From assembly GCA_001898505.1 (NCBI GenBank), contig MKTZ01000001.1, positions 1,054,001 to 1,118,000 on the forward strand: a stretch of DNA of 64,000 nucleotides. The letters are read 5' to 3'. The stretch is from Sphingobacteriales bacterium 50-39 (GTDB taxonomy: Bacteria; Bacteroidota; Bacteroidia; Chitinophagales; Chitinophagaceae). Below the pieces are notes generated by a model. That model was not told where the DNA came from. It did not search any database and was given only the letters and a program-made list of their open reading frames with translations. A program made the position numbers and the translations under genes. Below, one piece after another: positions 17,729 through 26,068 of the stretch (within the stretch, counting starts at the first letter, position 1; every line of letters begins with the position of its first letter).

Positions 17729-18427
17729 TTAGCTGCTGCCGGTGATCCTTTCAATCTCATGTGCGTAGCCTGCCCCGATAGGCAATTCTTTATCCTTTAT
17801 CCAAACCGAGCCTCTTTCGATGCGGCTGACCTTAGCCGTAGCAACCAGATAGCTGCGATGGATGCGGACAAAAAGGCCGGCGGGCAGGAGTTCTTCCACT
17901 TCATTCATGGTCAGCCGGGATAATATCTTCTCATCCGGCAATACAAACTGCATATAATTCCCCGTGCTTTGTACATAAAGGATATCTCCCAGGTCCACCC
18001 GGATCTGCCCATAGCCGCTCTTGATAAAAATATGATCGGGGGCGGGATGTGATCCGGTATTTTGTTTCTTCAATGTATACAGCTCATAGGCTTTGTGGCA
18101 GGCTTTCAGGAAGCGTGCCGGCGAGAAGGGTTTTAGCAGGTAGTCGATGGCGTCCAGCTCGAAGCTTTGGACGGCGTGCTCGCTATAGGCCGTCGTAAAG
18201 ATGACCATGGGGGGATGGGAGAGGTTGCGCAGGAGGTCCATGCCGGAAATGTCCGGCATTTTTATGTCCAGGAACAACAGGTCGATATCCCCCTTTTTCA
18301 GGTAGCTCATCGCCTCAAAGGCGTTGGTAAAGCAGGCCTGGAGCTGCAGGAAGGGGATCTTTCCCGACAGGCTTTTGATCACCTCCAGGGCCATGGGTTC
18401 GTCATCGATGGCTACCGCTTTTAGCAT
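17729..18427 (-). CDS. LytTR-family response regulator
   Basis: A 232-residue regulator. The N-terminal receiver domain has the phosphorylated Asp in LLFLDIKMPDISG, the Thr/Ala switch in VIFTTAYSEHAVQSF and the Lys in DYLLKPFSP. The C-terminal half (about 130-230) is a LytTR DNA-binding domain (YVQSTGNYMQF, LPAGLFVRIHRSYLVA, LPIGAGY). It is encoded 16 bp after its partner kinase, in the same direction. LytTR regulators bind pairs of short direct repeats; no target could be picked out by eye. Confidence 0.9.
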   Translation of the reverse strand: MLKAVAIDDEPMALEVIKSLSGKIPFLQLQACFTNAFEAMSYLKKGDIDLLFLDIKMPDISGMDLLRNLSHPPMVIFTTAYSEHAVQSFELDAIDYLLKPFSPARFLKACHKAYELYTLKKQNTGSHPAPDHIFIKSGYGQIRVDLGDILYVQSTGNYMQFVLPDEKILSRLTMNEVEELLPAGLFVRIHRSYLVATAKVSRIERGSVWIKDKELPIGAGYAHEIERITGSS

Positions 18428-18443
18428 ACCGTAGTAAAATTTA

Positions 18444-20102
18444 TTACAATTTAGTGATCTTCCCCGGCTCGATCAGCAGCTGGATAAAGAATTCCCTGTC
18501 ATTGCCGTTGACAAAAAACTCGTGTTTGCCAGGATATATCAGGCGCAGGCGGTTGACAACATTTTTCATACCTACACCGGACCTGTCCTTTTCGGGATCA
18601 TTGTCCTTGCGGATGTGCACGCTGTTCTTGACCTCGAAGAGGATGCCTTTCGCATCGCACTGCAGGCGGATGTCTACCCATGACTTGTCCCTGAGGCTGA
18701 TGCCGTGTTTGAAGGCGTTCTCCACGAAGGGTATCAGGAGCATGGGAGCGATCATATGATCGCAGACGCCACCTTCTATGTCCGCAGTGATGGTGATATC
18801 GGGAGAGGACTGGGTGCGGAGCTTTTGCAGGTCGATGTAATTCTTCAGGTATTCTATCTCTTTATACATGGGGATCTTTTCCTGGTGATTCTCATGGAGC
18901 ATAAAGCGCATCATGTCCCCCAGCTTTTGTATCCCTTCTGCCGCGCGGAAGGCGTTTTCCTGTAGGGCGGTGCCATAGAGGGTATTGAGGGAATTGAAGA
19001 GGAAGTGGGGGTTGATCTGGCTGCGGAGGAACTGGAGGTCTGCTTCGGACTGGTCGAGGGCGATCTCGAGTCCCCGGAAACGGAGGATACTGTCCTTGCG
19101 CCAGCGATAAAAGAACCAGGATATGGGGGTGAGGATGAAGAATTGGATGAGCCAGGCTGTGAAAAGGAAAGGCAGAAAGACCCTGGGTTCGTCGATGGAG
19201 ATGACAAACAGGAAGCTGAAAGGGATGGCCCATATCAGGGTTGAGCCGATGAGGCGACGCAGGTTGGCGCCTTTCAATAGAGGTTTGTCACCCTTGGCTG
19301 GGAATACCCAAAAAATAAGGACGAGAAAGGTGAGGGCGATGCCAGGTATAACGGCAAACATGGCCGGGAAGATCTTCATATCCGCCAGCTCGAATGCAAT
19401 GAGGAAATAAAATATGGCAAAGTATACGGCAAAACTGACCGTGATCTGGTTGGTCAGCCGGATACGGAAGGACCTCCACTGGGAAGGCTGGGCCAGCCGG
19501 CTGATAATGGCTTCGCGTATGCAGGCATAGAACAGGTAAAAGGACATTACCCAGAATGCTTTTTTCAATCCATGCCCCATGATGATCTGCCGTGGATCGA
19601 AGTTGTTATCCGGGCTGGCATAGTAATATGCTTCCCGGTAAAAGGTGGCCAGACCCCAGCCTGCGCCCAAAAGGATGACCAGGAGAATGGCATACACGAC
19701 GGCCCAGATGGTGCGTTTGAGGACCATGCCGGAGGCGCCTTTCATTTCGATGCCACCCGACCGGGCAAAATGGAAGGTAAAGGACCCTTTTACGGGTGAG
19801 TCCGTTTGCAGCAGTCGGGGCAGGATAAAGAAATTCATCTGTAGGAAAGCGAGGTAGACAAGCACCGGAACGCTGACCTCTGGCAGAAAGATATTGGTGA
19901 AATAGTTGAAGGGGACATGGTTATTGTAAAAGGCATCGCCATATTCCTTATTCAAGCCGGCCCATGAGTTGTCGAGGATGCGCCAGACGTATCCGCATAC
20001 GCTGAGGATACAAAGTACGGTGGCCAGGGTCAGCTCATGCTCCCTCCACCTGAGTCTTGGGGTGGTGGGTTCCTGGAGGGCGTCGCTGTGGGAAGTCATC
20101 AT
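18444..20102 (-). CDS. LytS-type sensor histidine kinase
   Basis: A 552-residue inner-membrane kinase. About eight membrane helices fill residues 18-330. They are followed by a coiled linker and the His-kinase domain (PF06580) with SQINPHFLFNSLNTLYG near residue 360, whose His is the phosphorylation site. The ATPase domain carries LIPFVENAFKHGI (N box) and KDRSGVGMKNVVNRL (G box). It forms a two-component pair with the LytTR regulator downstream. The signal sensed is unknown; the large multi-helix sensor has no separate periplasmic domain. Confidence 0.9.
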   Translation of the reverse strand: MMTSHSDALQEPTTPRLRWREHELTLATVLCILSVCGYVWRILDNSWAGLNKEYGDAFYNNHVPFNYFTNIFLPEVSVPVLVYLAFLQMNFFILPRLLQTDSPVKGSFTFHFARSGGIEMKGASGMVLKRTIWAVVYAILLVILLGAGWGLATFYREAYYYASPDNNFDPRQIIMGHGLKKAFWVMSFYLFYACIREAIISRLAQPSQWRSFRIRLTNQITVSFAVYFAIFYFLIAFELADMKIFPAMFAVIPGIALTFLVLIFWVFPAKGDKPLLKGANLRRLIGSTLIWAIPFSFLFVISIDEPRVFLPFLFTAWLIQFFILTPISWFFYRWRKDSILRFRGLEIALDQSEADLQFLRSQINPHFLFNSLNTLYGTALQENAFRAAEGIQKLGDMMRFMLHENHQEKIPMYKEIEYLKNYIDLQKLRTQSSPDITITADIEGGVCDHMIAPMLLIPFVENAFKHGISLRDKSWVDIRLQCDAKGILFEVKNSVHIRKDNDPEKDRSGVGMKNVVNRLRLIYPGKHEFFVNGNDREFFIQLLIEPGKITKL

Positions 20103-20184
20103 CTGTCTTTTTTATACAAGAATAGGGTATTACTGCCCTGTCTTGCGCCAAATGTGATAAACCTCCCTGAAAATGTGACGAGTA

Positions 20185-21846
20185 TTAACGTCCGGCACGG
20201 GTAGTCACGGCCTTTTCGGTAGACTTGGCCGCCTTTTCCTGGTTCTTTTTCAGGATAGAGATATAGCGTTGGGCGTCCGTATTGCCCGGCTCGAGGCTAA
20301 GCAGCTTTTCAAAATAATCGATGGCGCCCGTATAGTCTTTTTCCGTATTGGCCTTATAGGCCGCAATATAGCCATAGGATTCCACGAGATGCTTTCGATT
20401 GGTCTTGCTGGTGGTGTCCTTAACGGCTATATCGATGAGTTTGAGATAGTGAGGGATGGCGATGCCCATGGTCATGCCCGTATCGATGGCGGCGTCGCTG
20501 CGGGCGCGCCAATAATAGCCGAAGTCCTGATCAGGATATTTTGTTTCATAAAGACCAAATACGCTGTCGGCCGTTGGATAATTTTTGGCCATGTAATTGG
20601 CCAGGCCCCAATTGAACAGATCCAGATTGGTCGACTGAAGGCTGTGCTGGTAATATTTTCCCAGCCAGATGGCCTGGTTGGGGTAGTCCTTTAGTTTTTT
20701 ATAAAGCTCTGCCAGCTTCTTATCATAGGCGATGCTTTTGGTCGTGTCTTTTTCCATGGCCGCGGCGCGGACATAGTATGTGGCGGCGGAGTCGGGTTGC
20801 TGCATCTTGTCATAGATGTCTCCCATGGTCTCATAATCCTTGACTACAAAGCCTGTATCCTGCTGCCGGCCGAAGTAGGCTCGCATGTATTCCAGCGCAC
20901 GGGCGGAGTCGTCGAGCTCTTTGTAGCTGTATGCTATGAGCTTGAAGAGGCGGGGTTCGGTCTGCTGTCCCTGTTGTCCGAGGATCTGCTGCGCATGCCG
21001 GATGGCGTCCTGGTATTTGCGGGAGGCATAGAAGAGGTCTGTGAGCAGGTAATCGTTGGCGCCGCTCCTGTCGCTGGCGGCGATATAATGCCGGAGACAG
21101 TCCATGGCTTTATTGACATCTTTGAAGTAATAATGATAATATAGTTCGTACCAGGCGGGGGCGTAGAGGGAGTCGGCTGTGACCGCATCGGTGAAATACT
21201 TTACGTATAGGGCGTCATTGCCCTGGGAGACGAAGATCTTTCCCAGCCGGTAGGCCGCTTCGGCGTAACGATTGTCCTGGTTGAGCGCTTCCTGATAGGC
21301 CTTATATGACTCGGTGCCGTTCGCCAGCTTGCGATAAGCATTGCCCATGGCCACGTACAATTCGGGGTTGCGTTTGTCCTTTTTTATGGCGCGGTTGAGC
21401 AGGTCGATGGCATAGTTTGCGTCGCCTTCAGGGGCGTCCTGCTGGGCGATGGCGATCGCCAGCAGGACCTTGGGATCCTTTTGTTTGGTCTCTTCCAGGG
21501 CTTTGTTGAAGCAAAGCAGGGCGCTGTCTTTTTTATGATCCTGCAGGAGTGTCTGTCCATAGGCGCAAAGGATAAGGGGGGCGTTGGCATTGCCGGCAGG
21601 CAGGAGCCGCAGGCTGTCGCGAATGATGGCTGTCTTTCCGTCGTGCAGGTAGGTGCGGGTGAGCAGCCACCATGCTTCTGCATTGTTGGGGTCTGCTTTT
21701 ATGATAGATTGCAATAAATGGGCAGCCCCCTCATAGCGTTGATAGTACAGCAGTCTGCAGGCTTCGACCGTAGACTGGCTCCGGAGGCCGCCCATCACCA
21801 ATAGCAAGCAAATCGCAAAGGTCAATTTTTTTGTCAGGATTTTCAT
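20185..21846 (-). CDS. Exported TPR-repeat protein
   Basis: A 553-residue protein with a signal peptide (FAICLLLVMGGLRSQ) followed almost entirely by tetratricopeptide repeats. Recognisable helix pairs include ADPNNAEAWWLLTRTYL, NPELYVAMGNAYRKLANG, NRYAEAAYRLGKIFVSQG and DYTGAIDYFEKLLSLEPGN. The Lys-rich C-terminus has no anchor. TPR arrays are protein-binding scaffolds, here in the periplasm. The gene diverges from the OmpR-type regulator gene over a 109-bp region that holds a four-part operator, a second copy of which precedes the OmpA lipoprotein gene at 24096. This gene is therefore probably a target of that two-component system. Confidence 0.8.
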   Translation of the reverse strand: MKILTKKLTFAICLLLVMGGLRSQSTVEACRLLYYQRYEGAAHLLQSIIKADPNNAEAWWLLTRTYLHDGKTAIIRDSLRLLPAGNANAPLILCAYGQTLLQDHKKDSALLCFNKALEETKQKDPKVLLAIAIAQQDAPEGDANYAIDLLNRAIKKDKRNPELYVAMGNAYRKLANGTESYKAYQEALNQDNRYAEAAYRLGKIFVSQGNDALYVKYFTDAVTADSLYAPAWYELYYHYYFKDVNKAMDCLRHYIAASDRSGANDYLLTDLFYASRKYQDAIRHAQQILGQQGQQTEPRLFKLIAYSYKELDDSARALEYMRAYFGRQQDTGFVVKDYETMGDIYDKMQQPDSAATYYVRAAAMEKDTTKSIAYDKKLAELYKKLKDYPNQAIWLGKYYQHSLQSTNLDLFNWGLANYMAKNYPTADSVFGLYETKYPDQDFGYYWRARSDAAIDTGMTMGIAIPHYLKLIDIAVKDTTSKTNRKHLVESYGYIAAYKANTEKDYTGAIDYFEKLLSLEPGNTDAQRYISILKKNQEKAAKSTEKAVTTRAGR

Positions 21847-21867
21847 GCCAACAAAGTAGGGCCGGCA

Positions 21868-21908
21868 TCTTAACGAAATATTAAAGGGGTATTAGAATTG
21901 CATTAGAG
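21868..21908. promoter_or_regulatory. Four-part operator with 11-bp spacing, copy 1
   Basis: Between the TPR gene and the OmpR-type regulator gene, four half-sites sit exactly 11 bp apart: TTAA at 21870, TTAA at 21881, TTAG at 21892 and TTAG at 21903, within contexts CTTAACG, ATTAAAG, ATTAGAA and ATTAGAG. Direct repeats with one helical-turn spacing are how PhoB/OmpR-type regulators bind. The 21 bp between this site and the TPR start contain TACTTTG on the minus strand, a possible -7 box. The same layout recurs at 24021-24061. Confidence 0.6.
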
Positions 21909-21955
21909 AATAGCGGGTCCCGGCGGCTGATGAGGATTTTGCCTAAATTTATAGA

Positions 21956-22651
21956 ATGGAGGAAAGGAAGATATTAGTGATCGAGGACGAGAAAAAGATC
22001 GCCGACACGTTGAAAATGGGCCTGACAGAGCAGGGGTTTGACGTGGAAGTAGCTTATGACGGTAAACTTGGCTATCAATTGTTCACCTCCCGTCCTTTTG
22101 ATCTTGTAATACTGGACATTAATTTGCCCAGGATCAACGGATATGATCTCTGCAAGATGATCCGTAACAGCGATATGCATACGATTATCGTCATGCTGAC
22201 CTGTATGAATACGCTGGAGAACAAGATCGAGGGATATGATGCCGGGGCGGACGATTATATGGTAAAGCCGTTCGAGTTCCGGGAGCTGCTGTTGAAGATA
22301 CGTGCCGTGCTAAAGCGTACTCCCGGTGCATCGCAGCCCGTAGGCAGGTTGCTGAAGGCCGCGGATCTGGAGATGAACCTCGACAATAAGGAGGTGTACA
22401 GGGATGGCCGGCCAATCAAGCTTACCGCAAAGGAGTTCCAGTTGCTGGAATACCTGCTCCGCAATAAGAACAGGGTAGTGTCGAGAGCCGACCTGGCTAT
22501 CAATGTGTGGGATGTGGATTTCAATACCAACACGAATGTCATCGATGTTTATATCAGCTACGTCCGAAACAAGGTAGATCGGGATTTTGAGCACAAGCTG
22601 ATCCAGACACAGGTGGGGATGGGATATATCTTAAAAGAAAACTTCCGGTGA
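21956..22651 (+). CDS. OmpR/PhoB-type response regulator
   Basis: A 231-residue regulator. The receiver domain shows the acidic pair IEDEKK, the phosphorylated Asp in LVILDINLPRING, the Thr switch region VMLTCMNTLENKI and the Lys in DYMVKPFEFREL. The C-terminal winged helix (about 130-228) has LTAKEFQLLEYLLRNKNRVVSR and the recognition/wing part VIDVYISYVRNKVD. It overlaps its kinase gene by 4 bp (ATGA), so the two are translationally coupled. The 41-bp periodic site upstream suggests autoregulation and control of the divergent TPR gene. Confidence 0.92.
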   Translation: MEERKILVIEDEKKIADTLKMGLTEQGFDVEVAYDGKLGYQLFTSRPFDLVILDINLPRINGYDLCKMIRNSDMHTIIVMLTCMNTLENKIEGYDAGADDYMVKPFEFRELLLKIRAVLKRTPGASQPVGRLLKAADLEMNLDNKEVYRDGRPIKLTAKEFQLLEYLLRNKNRVVSRADLAINVWDVDFNTNTNVIDVYISYVRNKVDRDFEHKLIQTQVGMGYILKENFR

Positions 22652-24048
22652 TGCCGGTAAAGGTTCGAATAACCCTGCTGTTCTCTCTTCTGGTGCTGGG
22701 GATACTTACCCTGGTGTGTGCATCTGTCTATTATTTCTCCTATACCAATCGCATACAGGATATACAGGTGAGGCTGACCAACCGGGCCATCACCACCGGC
22801 AGGCTGTTGAGCCAAAGCGGGGTGTTTGATCAGAAGCTGATCCGGCGGATAGACGAGTCCACGTCGCTGGCCATGAAGGATAAAGTAGTGGAGGCGTATG
22901 ATCTCACCGGTAGGATGATCTACAGATACTGCGATAATCCTGCCGATAGTATTCTGGTGGACTCCGAGGCCCTTGTCCGGACCCGGCAGCGGGGGAATAT
23001 CTATTTTGTACGGGGTAACAAGGATGTGGTGGCCTTTTATTACAAAGATGCGAGCCTGGTGATCGTTACCGCGGCTTATGATGAACCGGGTGATGTGAAA
23101 TTGCGGCATCTGAGGATGGTGCTGACGCTGAGCTTTATCGGGGGATTGGTAAGCGCTGTAATTATCGGATGGTGGTTTGCCATTAGCCTGCTCAGGCCGT
23201 TGAGGAGGATCGCCGATGAGGTGAATGATATTTCGGCGCGTGATCTTACCCGGAGGATACGATCCACCGGCGGCGGACCCGGTGATGAATGGGGCTATCT
23301 TTCGGATACGCTGAACAGTCTGTTGAACAGGCTGCAGGAAAGCTTTGAGATACAGGGGAGATTTATTGCCAATGCTTCGCATGAGCTTTCTACACCGCTG
23401 ACGTCTATTTCGAGTCAGCTGGAAGTGTCCTTGCAGCGGGTGAGGAGCATGGAGGACTATCGGCGGGTGATCCAGTCCGTATACCAGGATGTGCAGCAGA
23501 TGAACAAGCTGACACAGACCCTGCTGGAGTTTGCGAAGGCTTCGGGTACTGCCGGAGGGCTGGAGATCGACCAGGTGCGGATAGACGAAATCCTTTTACG
23601 ATTGCCGGGAGAGATATCCAAGACCGGCGATGGCTATTCCGTCACGCTGGATTTCGATCGACTGCCGGAGGAAGAGGAGAAGCTGTTGGTGCTGGGGAAT
23701 GAAGAGCTTTTGTTCATGGCGATGAAGAATATGGTCACCAATGCCTGTAAGTATTCAGATGACCATCATGCCGTGGTTCGGCTGTCGGTGCATGGGCGGG
23801 ACATCATGATCGCCATCGAGGATAAAGGGAGGGGGATTGCGGAAGAAGAGTGGGAAAAGATCTTCCAGCCATTCTACAGGACGGACGAGGGGCATACCAT
23901 TCCCGGGTTTGGGCTGGGGCTTTCGCTGGCCCGGCGGATCATAAAATTGCACAAGGGGGAGATCGAGGTGGAGTCCATGGTAGAGGTGGGCTCCCGGTTT
24001 ATCGTGCGACTGCCTACCAATTCTAATACTTTTCTAATCCCGGATTAA
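22648..24048 (+). CDS. HAMP-containing sensor histidine kinase
   Basis: A 466-residue membrane kinase. Two membrane helices (about residues 7-30 and 160-180) bracket a periplasmic sensor domain of about 130 residues. A HAMP linker (LLRPLRRIADEVNDIS) follows, then HisKA with FIANASHELSTPLTSI (phosphorylated His) and a HATPase domain with NMVTNACKYS, DKGRGIAEEEWEKIFQPFYR and GFGLGLSLA. It partners the overlapping upstream regulator. Its last codons lie inside the second copy of the four-part operator, so the gene end doubles as the control region of the OmpA lipoprotein gene. Confidence 0.92.
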   Translation: MMPVKVRITLLFSLLVLGILTLVCASVYYFSYTNRIQDIQVRLTNRAITTGRLLSQSGVFDQKLIRRIDESTSLAMKDKVVEAYDLTGRMIYRYCDNPADSILVDSEALVRTRQRGNIYFVRGNKDVVAFYYKDASLVIVTAAYDEPGDVKLRHLRMVLTLSFIGGLVSAVIIGWWFAISLLRPLRRIADEVNDISARDLTRRIRSTGGGPGDEWGYLSDTLNSLLNRLQESFEIQGRFIANASHELSTPLTSISSQLEVSLQRVRSMEDYRRVIQSVYQDVQQMNKLTQTLLEFAKASGTAGGLEIDQVRIDEILLRLPGEISKTGDGYSVTLDFDRLPEEEEKLLVLGNEELLFMAMKNMVTNACKYSDDHHAVVRLSVHGRDIMIAIEDKGRGIAEEEWEKIFQPFYRTDEGHTIPGFGLGLSLARRIIKLHKGEIEVESMVEVGSRFIVRLPTNSNTFLIPD

Positions 24049-24061
24049 GCCCCCGTTAAGA
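24021..24061. promoter_or_regulatory. Four-part operator with 11-bp spacing, copy 2
   Basis: On the minus strand the same four half-sites as at 21868-21908 occur in the same order and spacing: TTAA, TTAA, TTAG, TTAG, each 11 bp apart, starting with the identical TCTTAACG. The site overlaps the last nine codons of the kinase gene and ends 34 bp before the OmpA lipoprotein start. Its orientation towards that gene equals the orientation of copy 1 towards the TPR gene, so both genes probably belong to the regulon of the system encoded between them. Confidence 0.6.
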
Positions 24062-24095
24062 CGGGCGACGGAAATTGCTTTCCAAATCACTCAGC

Positions 24096-24959
24096 ATGCG
24101 TATCAAAAAAATGGCATTGGCAGGGCTGCTGCCGCTGATGCTTTTTTCCTGTGTCAGCAGTAAAAAGTTCAAGGCTCTTCAATCCAAATATGACGAACTC
24201 AGCAAATCCGACAGCGCCTTACGAAACGATCTGAAAAACTGTAATGATAAGACAGCGGACCTGACCAAACAAAAGTCCTCGTGTGACGATCAGGTGGCGG
24301 CGCTGAATAAGCAGATAGCATTTTTGAAAGACAATAATACACAGGCGTTGAAGCAGTTGGAGGATATGTCCGTGATCTCTACCTCCCAGGCGCAGAGCAT
24401 CAAGAAATCCCTGGAGAATATCGGCGCCAAGGATGCCTATATCGAAAGTCTGCAATCGGCCCTGGCGCATAAGGATTCATTGAATATGGCCCTGGTGAAT
24501 AACCTGAAGGGGGCTATTGGCAATCTGAATGACAAGGATATCAATATCAAGGTGGACAAGGGGGTGGTCTATGTGGACATTTCCGACAAACTGCTGTTCA
24601 ATACAGGGAAATACGATGTGACACCCAGGGCGCAGGAGGTATTGGGGAAGGTAGCGACCGTTCTGAAGGCGCAGCCTGATATTGAATTCATGGTAGAGGG
24701 GCATACTGACAGCCGGCCGTTCCGGAGGGGGGTGCTGCTGGATAACTGGGACCTTAGCGTAAAGAGGGCGACCGCTGTGATCCGTATCCTTCAAAATAAG
24801 TATGGGCTTCAGCCCAGCCATATGGCTGCAGCAGGCAGAGGGGAATATATTCCCGTAGCCTCCAATGATAGTGATGAGGGACGGGCGCAGAACCGGCGCA
24901 CGAGGATCGTGATCTTACCCCAATTGGATCAGTTTTTTAAGTTGTTGGAACATAAGTAA
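24096..24959 (+). CDS. OmpA-family lipoprotein with coiled coil
   Basis: A 287-residue outer-membrane lipoprotein. The signal peptide ends in a lipobox (LMLFSC) with Cys at about residue 19. A coiled-coil stretch of about 100 residues rich in Lys, Asp and Ser follows (SKYDELSKSDSALRNDL onward). The C-terminal OmpA domain (about 150-280) has VDISDKLLFNTGKYDV, FMVEGHTDSRPF and AQNRRTRIVI. It would link the outer membrane to peptidoglycan. The ATG at 24096 is preferred over the TTG at 24075 because the signal peptide then starts at its basic residues. The 41-bp periodic site just upstream suggests control by the preceding two-component system. Confidence 0.88.
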   Translation: MRIKKMALAGLLPLMLFSCVSSKKFKALQSKYDELSKSDSALRNDLKNCNDKTADLTKQKSSCDDQVAALNKQIAFLKDNNTQALKQLEDMSVISTSQAQSIKKSLENIGAKDAYIESLQSALAHKDSLNMALVNNLKGAIGNLNDKDINIKVDKGVVYVDISDKLLFNTGKYDVTPRAQEVLGKVATVLKAQPDIEFMVEGHTDSRPFRRGVLLDNWDLSVKRATAVIRILQNKYGLQPSHMAAAGRGEYIPVASNDSDEGRAQNRRTRIVILPQLDQFFKLLEHK

Positions 24960-24963
24960 TTAC

Positions 24964-24985
24964 AGAAGGGCCTGACGGCCCTTCT
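24964..24985 (+). terminator. Hairpin after the OmpA lipoprotein gene
   Basis: A perfect 9-bp stem AGAAGGGCC/GGCCCTTCT with a TGAC loop begins 5 bp after the stop codon. There is no clear T-run after it, so it may act as a weak terminator or as a 3' mRNA stabiliser. Confidence 0.6.
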
Positions 24986-25145
24986 CTGTCCTTTATCGTA
25001 GATATACGATAAAAATCGAGGGTCTTTGCTCTTTTTTAACATATTGGTTTGGGTTAGTTTTGTTCTATCCAATTCCAATGAAGTAACCGATATCCAATCC
25101 AGAAAAACCTTAAATTCCAATTTCTCTTGAAAGGCCCCTGACTAA

Positions 25146-26045
25146 CTATTGGGGGTTTTTTCGTTTTATGTCTTGTCCTGACGGGGGGACGCCAAAGCTT
25201 ACGATCTTTATCTCCACGCGCCGATTGGCCGCCACCTGTGCGTCATCCTTTTCCTCCGGATATATTTTATTGCTGGAGCCAAAGCCTCTGTAGGTCATTC
25301 TTTCCTTTTTTATCCCCTGGCTGAGCAGGAAATCGTACACGAATTTGGCACGCTGGATGGAGAGATCCGTGGCGTGTGTATCGAGATCTGGGCCATCGAA
25401 TCCGTCGGAATTGCAGCAGATATAGCCCTGTATCTGGATGCGGAGAGTGGGATGTTGTCTCATGATGACCAGCAATTCCTGCATGACCTTGTAGCCCTGT
25501 GGAAGAGGGATGTGGCGACCGGCGTAAAAGTTGAGGTTATGAAGGATGATGTTCTTGCCTACGAGGTTGGTGGTGTCTTTGAAGAACTCGTGGAGGGCGG
25601 ATGTGTCCCGGCGGGTAAGAATGATCTCGACCCGTCTGTTCAACGTTTTTTTTCCGGCGTTGCCGTTATCGTTCAGCGGGCGGCTGCTGCCGAAGCCGTC
25701 GAGGCTTTTGAACAGGCTGTCGGGCCAGCCTTTGGATTGCAGATAGTCGCGGACGGTCTGAGCCCGTTGCAGGGACAGCCGGACGTTATGTGCATCGCTG
25801 CTGGAATTATCGGTGTATCCTGCCAGGCGGATGGCAGTAATGTCTGTGACGGCGGTATGCATCAGGGCGCTGTCCAGGAATGTCTTTTCCCTGGGGAGGA
25901 TAGTGGCGCTGTCGGTGTCGAAATGAACAATCATTAATGTCTGTCCTTCGGACAACGGGCCTCCGGCCCGTTTGGCTGTATCTTTCTGGGCTTTTGTGAC
26001 GGAGACCAGCGATAATAAAAGAGCCAATGTTATGCTATATCTCAT
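25146..26045 (-). CDS. Double OmpA-domain protein, paralogue A
   Basis: A 299-residue exported protein with a signal peptide (MRYSITLALLLSLVSVTKAQ) and two OmpA-like domains. The first (about 40-145) has MIVHFDTDSATILP, IRLAGYTDNSSSDAHNVRLS and LNRRVEIILTRR. The second (about 160-285) has LHNLNFYAGRHIPLP, IQIQGYICCNSDGFDG and NRRVEIKIVSF. The linker between signal peptide and first domain (RAGGPLSEGQT) is encoded by a copy of the double-hairpin repeat. It is 23 bp downstream of a close paralogue and last in the TldD/PmbA operon. The Cys pair in the second domain is unusual for OmpA domains and is conserved in the paralogue. No membrane anchor is visible. Confidence 0.8.
   Translation of the reverse strand: MRYSITLALLLSLVSVTKAQKDTAKRAGGPLSEGQTLMIVHFDTDSATILPREKTFLDSALMHTAVTDITAIRLAGYTDNSSSDAHNVRLSLQRAQTVRDYLQSKGWPDSLFKSLDGFGSSRPLNDNGNAGKKTLNRRVEIILTRRDTSALHEFFKDTTNLVGKNIILHNLNFYAGRHIPLPQGYKVMQELLVIMRQHPTLRIQIQGYICCNSDGFDGPDLDTHATDLSIQRAKFVYDFLLSQGIKKERMTYRGFGSSNKIYPEEKDDAQVAANRRVEIKIVSFGVPPSGQDIKRKNPQ
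25934..25972 (-). repeat. Double-hairpin repeat inside paralogue A
   Basis: On the plus strand TTAATGTC is followed by TGTCC/GGACA (TTC loop, 25942-25954) and AACGGGCC/GGCCCGTT (TCC loop, 25954-25972), both perfect stems. On the coding strand it reads in frame as RAGGPLSEGQTL, between signal peptide and OmpA domain. The copy at 26941-26979 is identical over this span. Confidence 0.8.
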
Positions 26046-26068
26046 GTGATAGGAATGTGCATTAAGGA

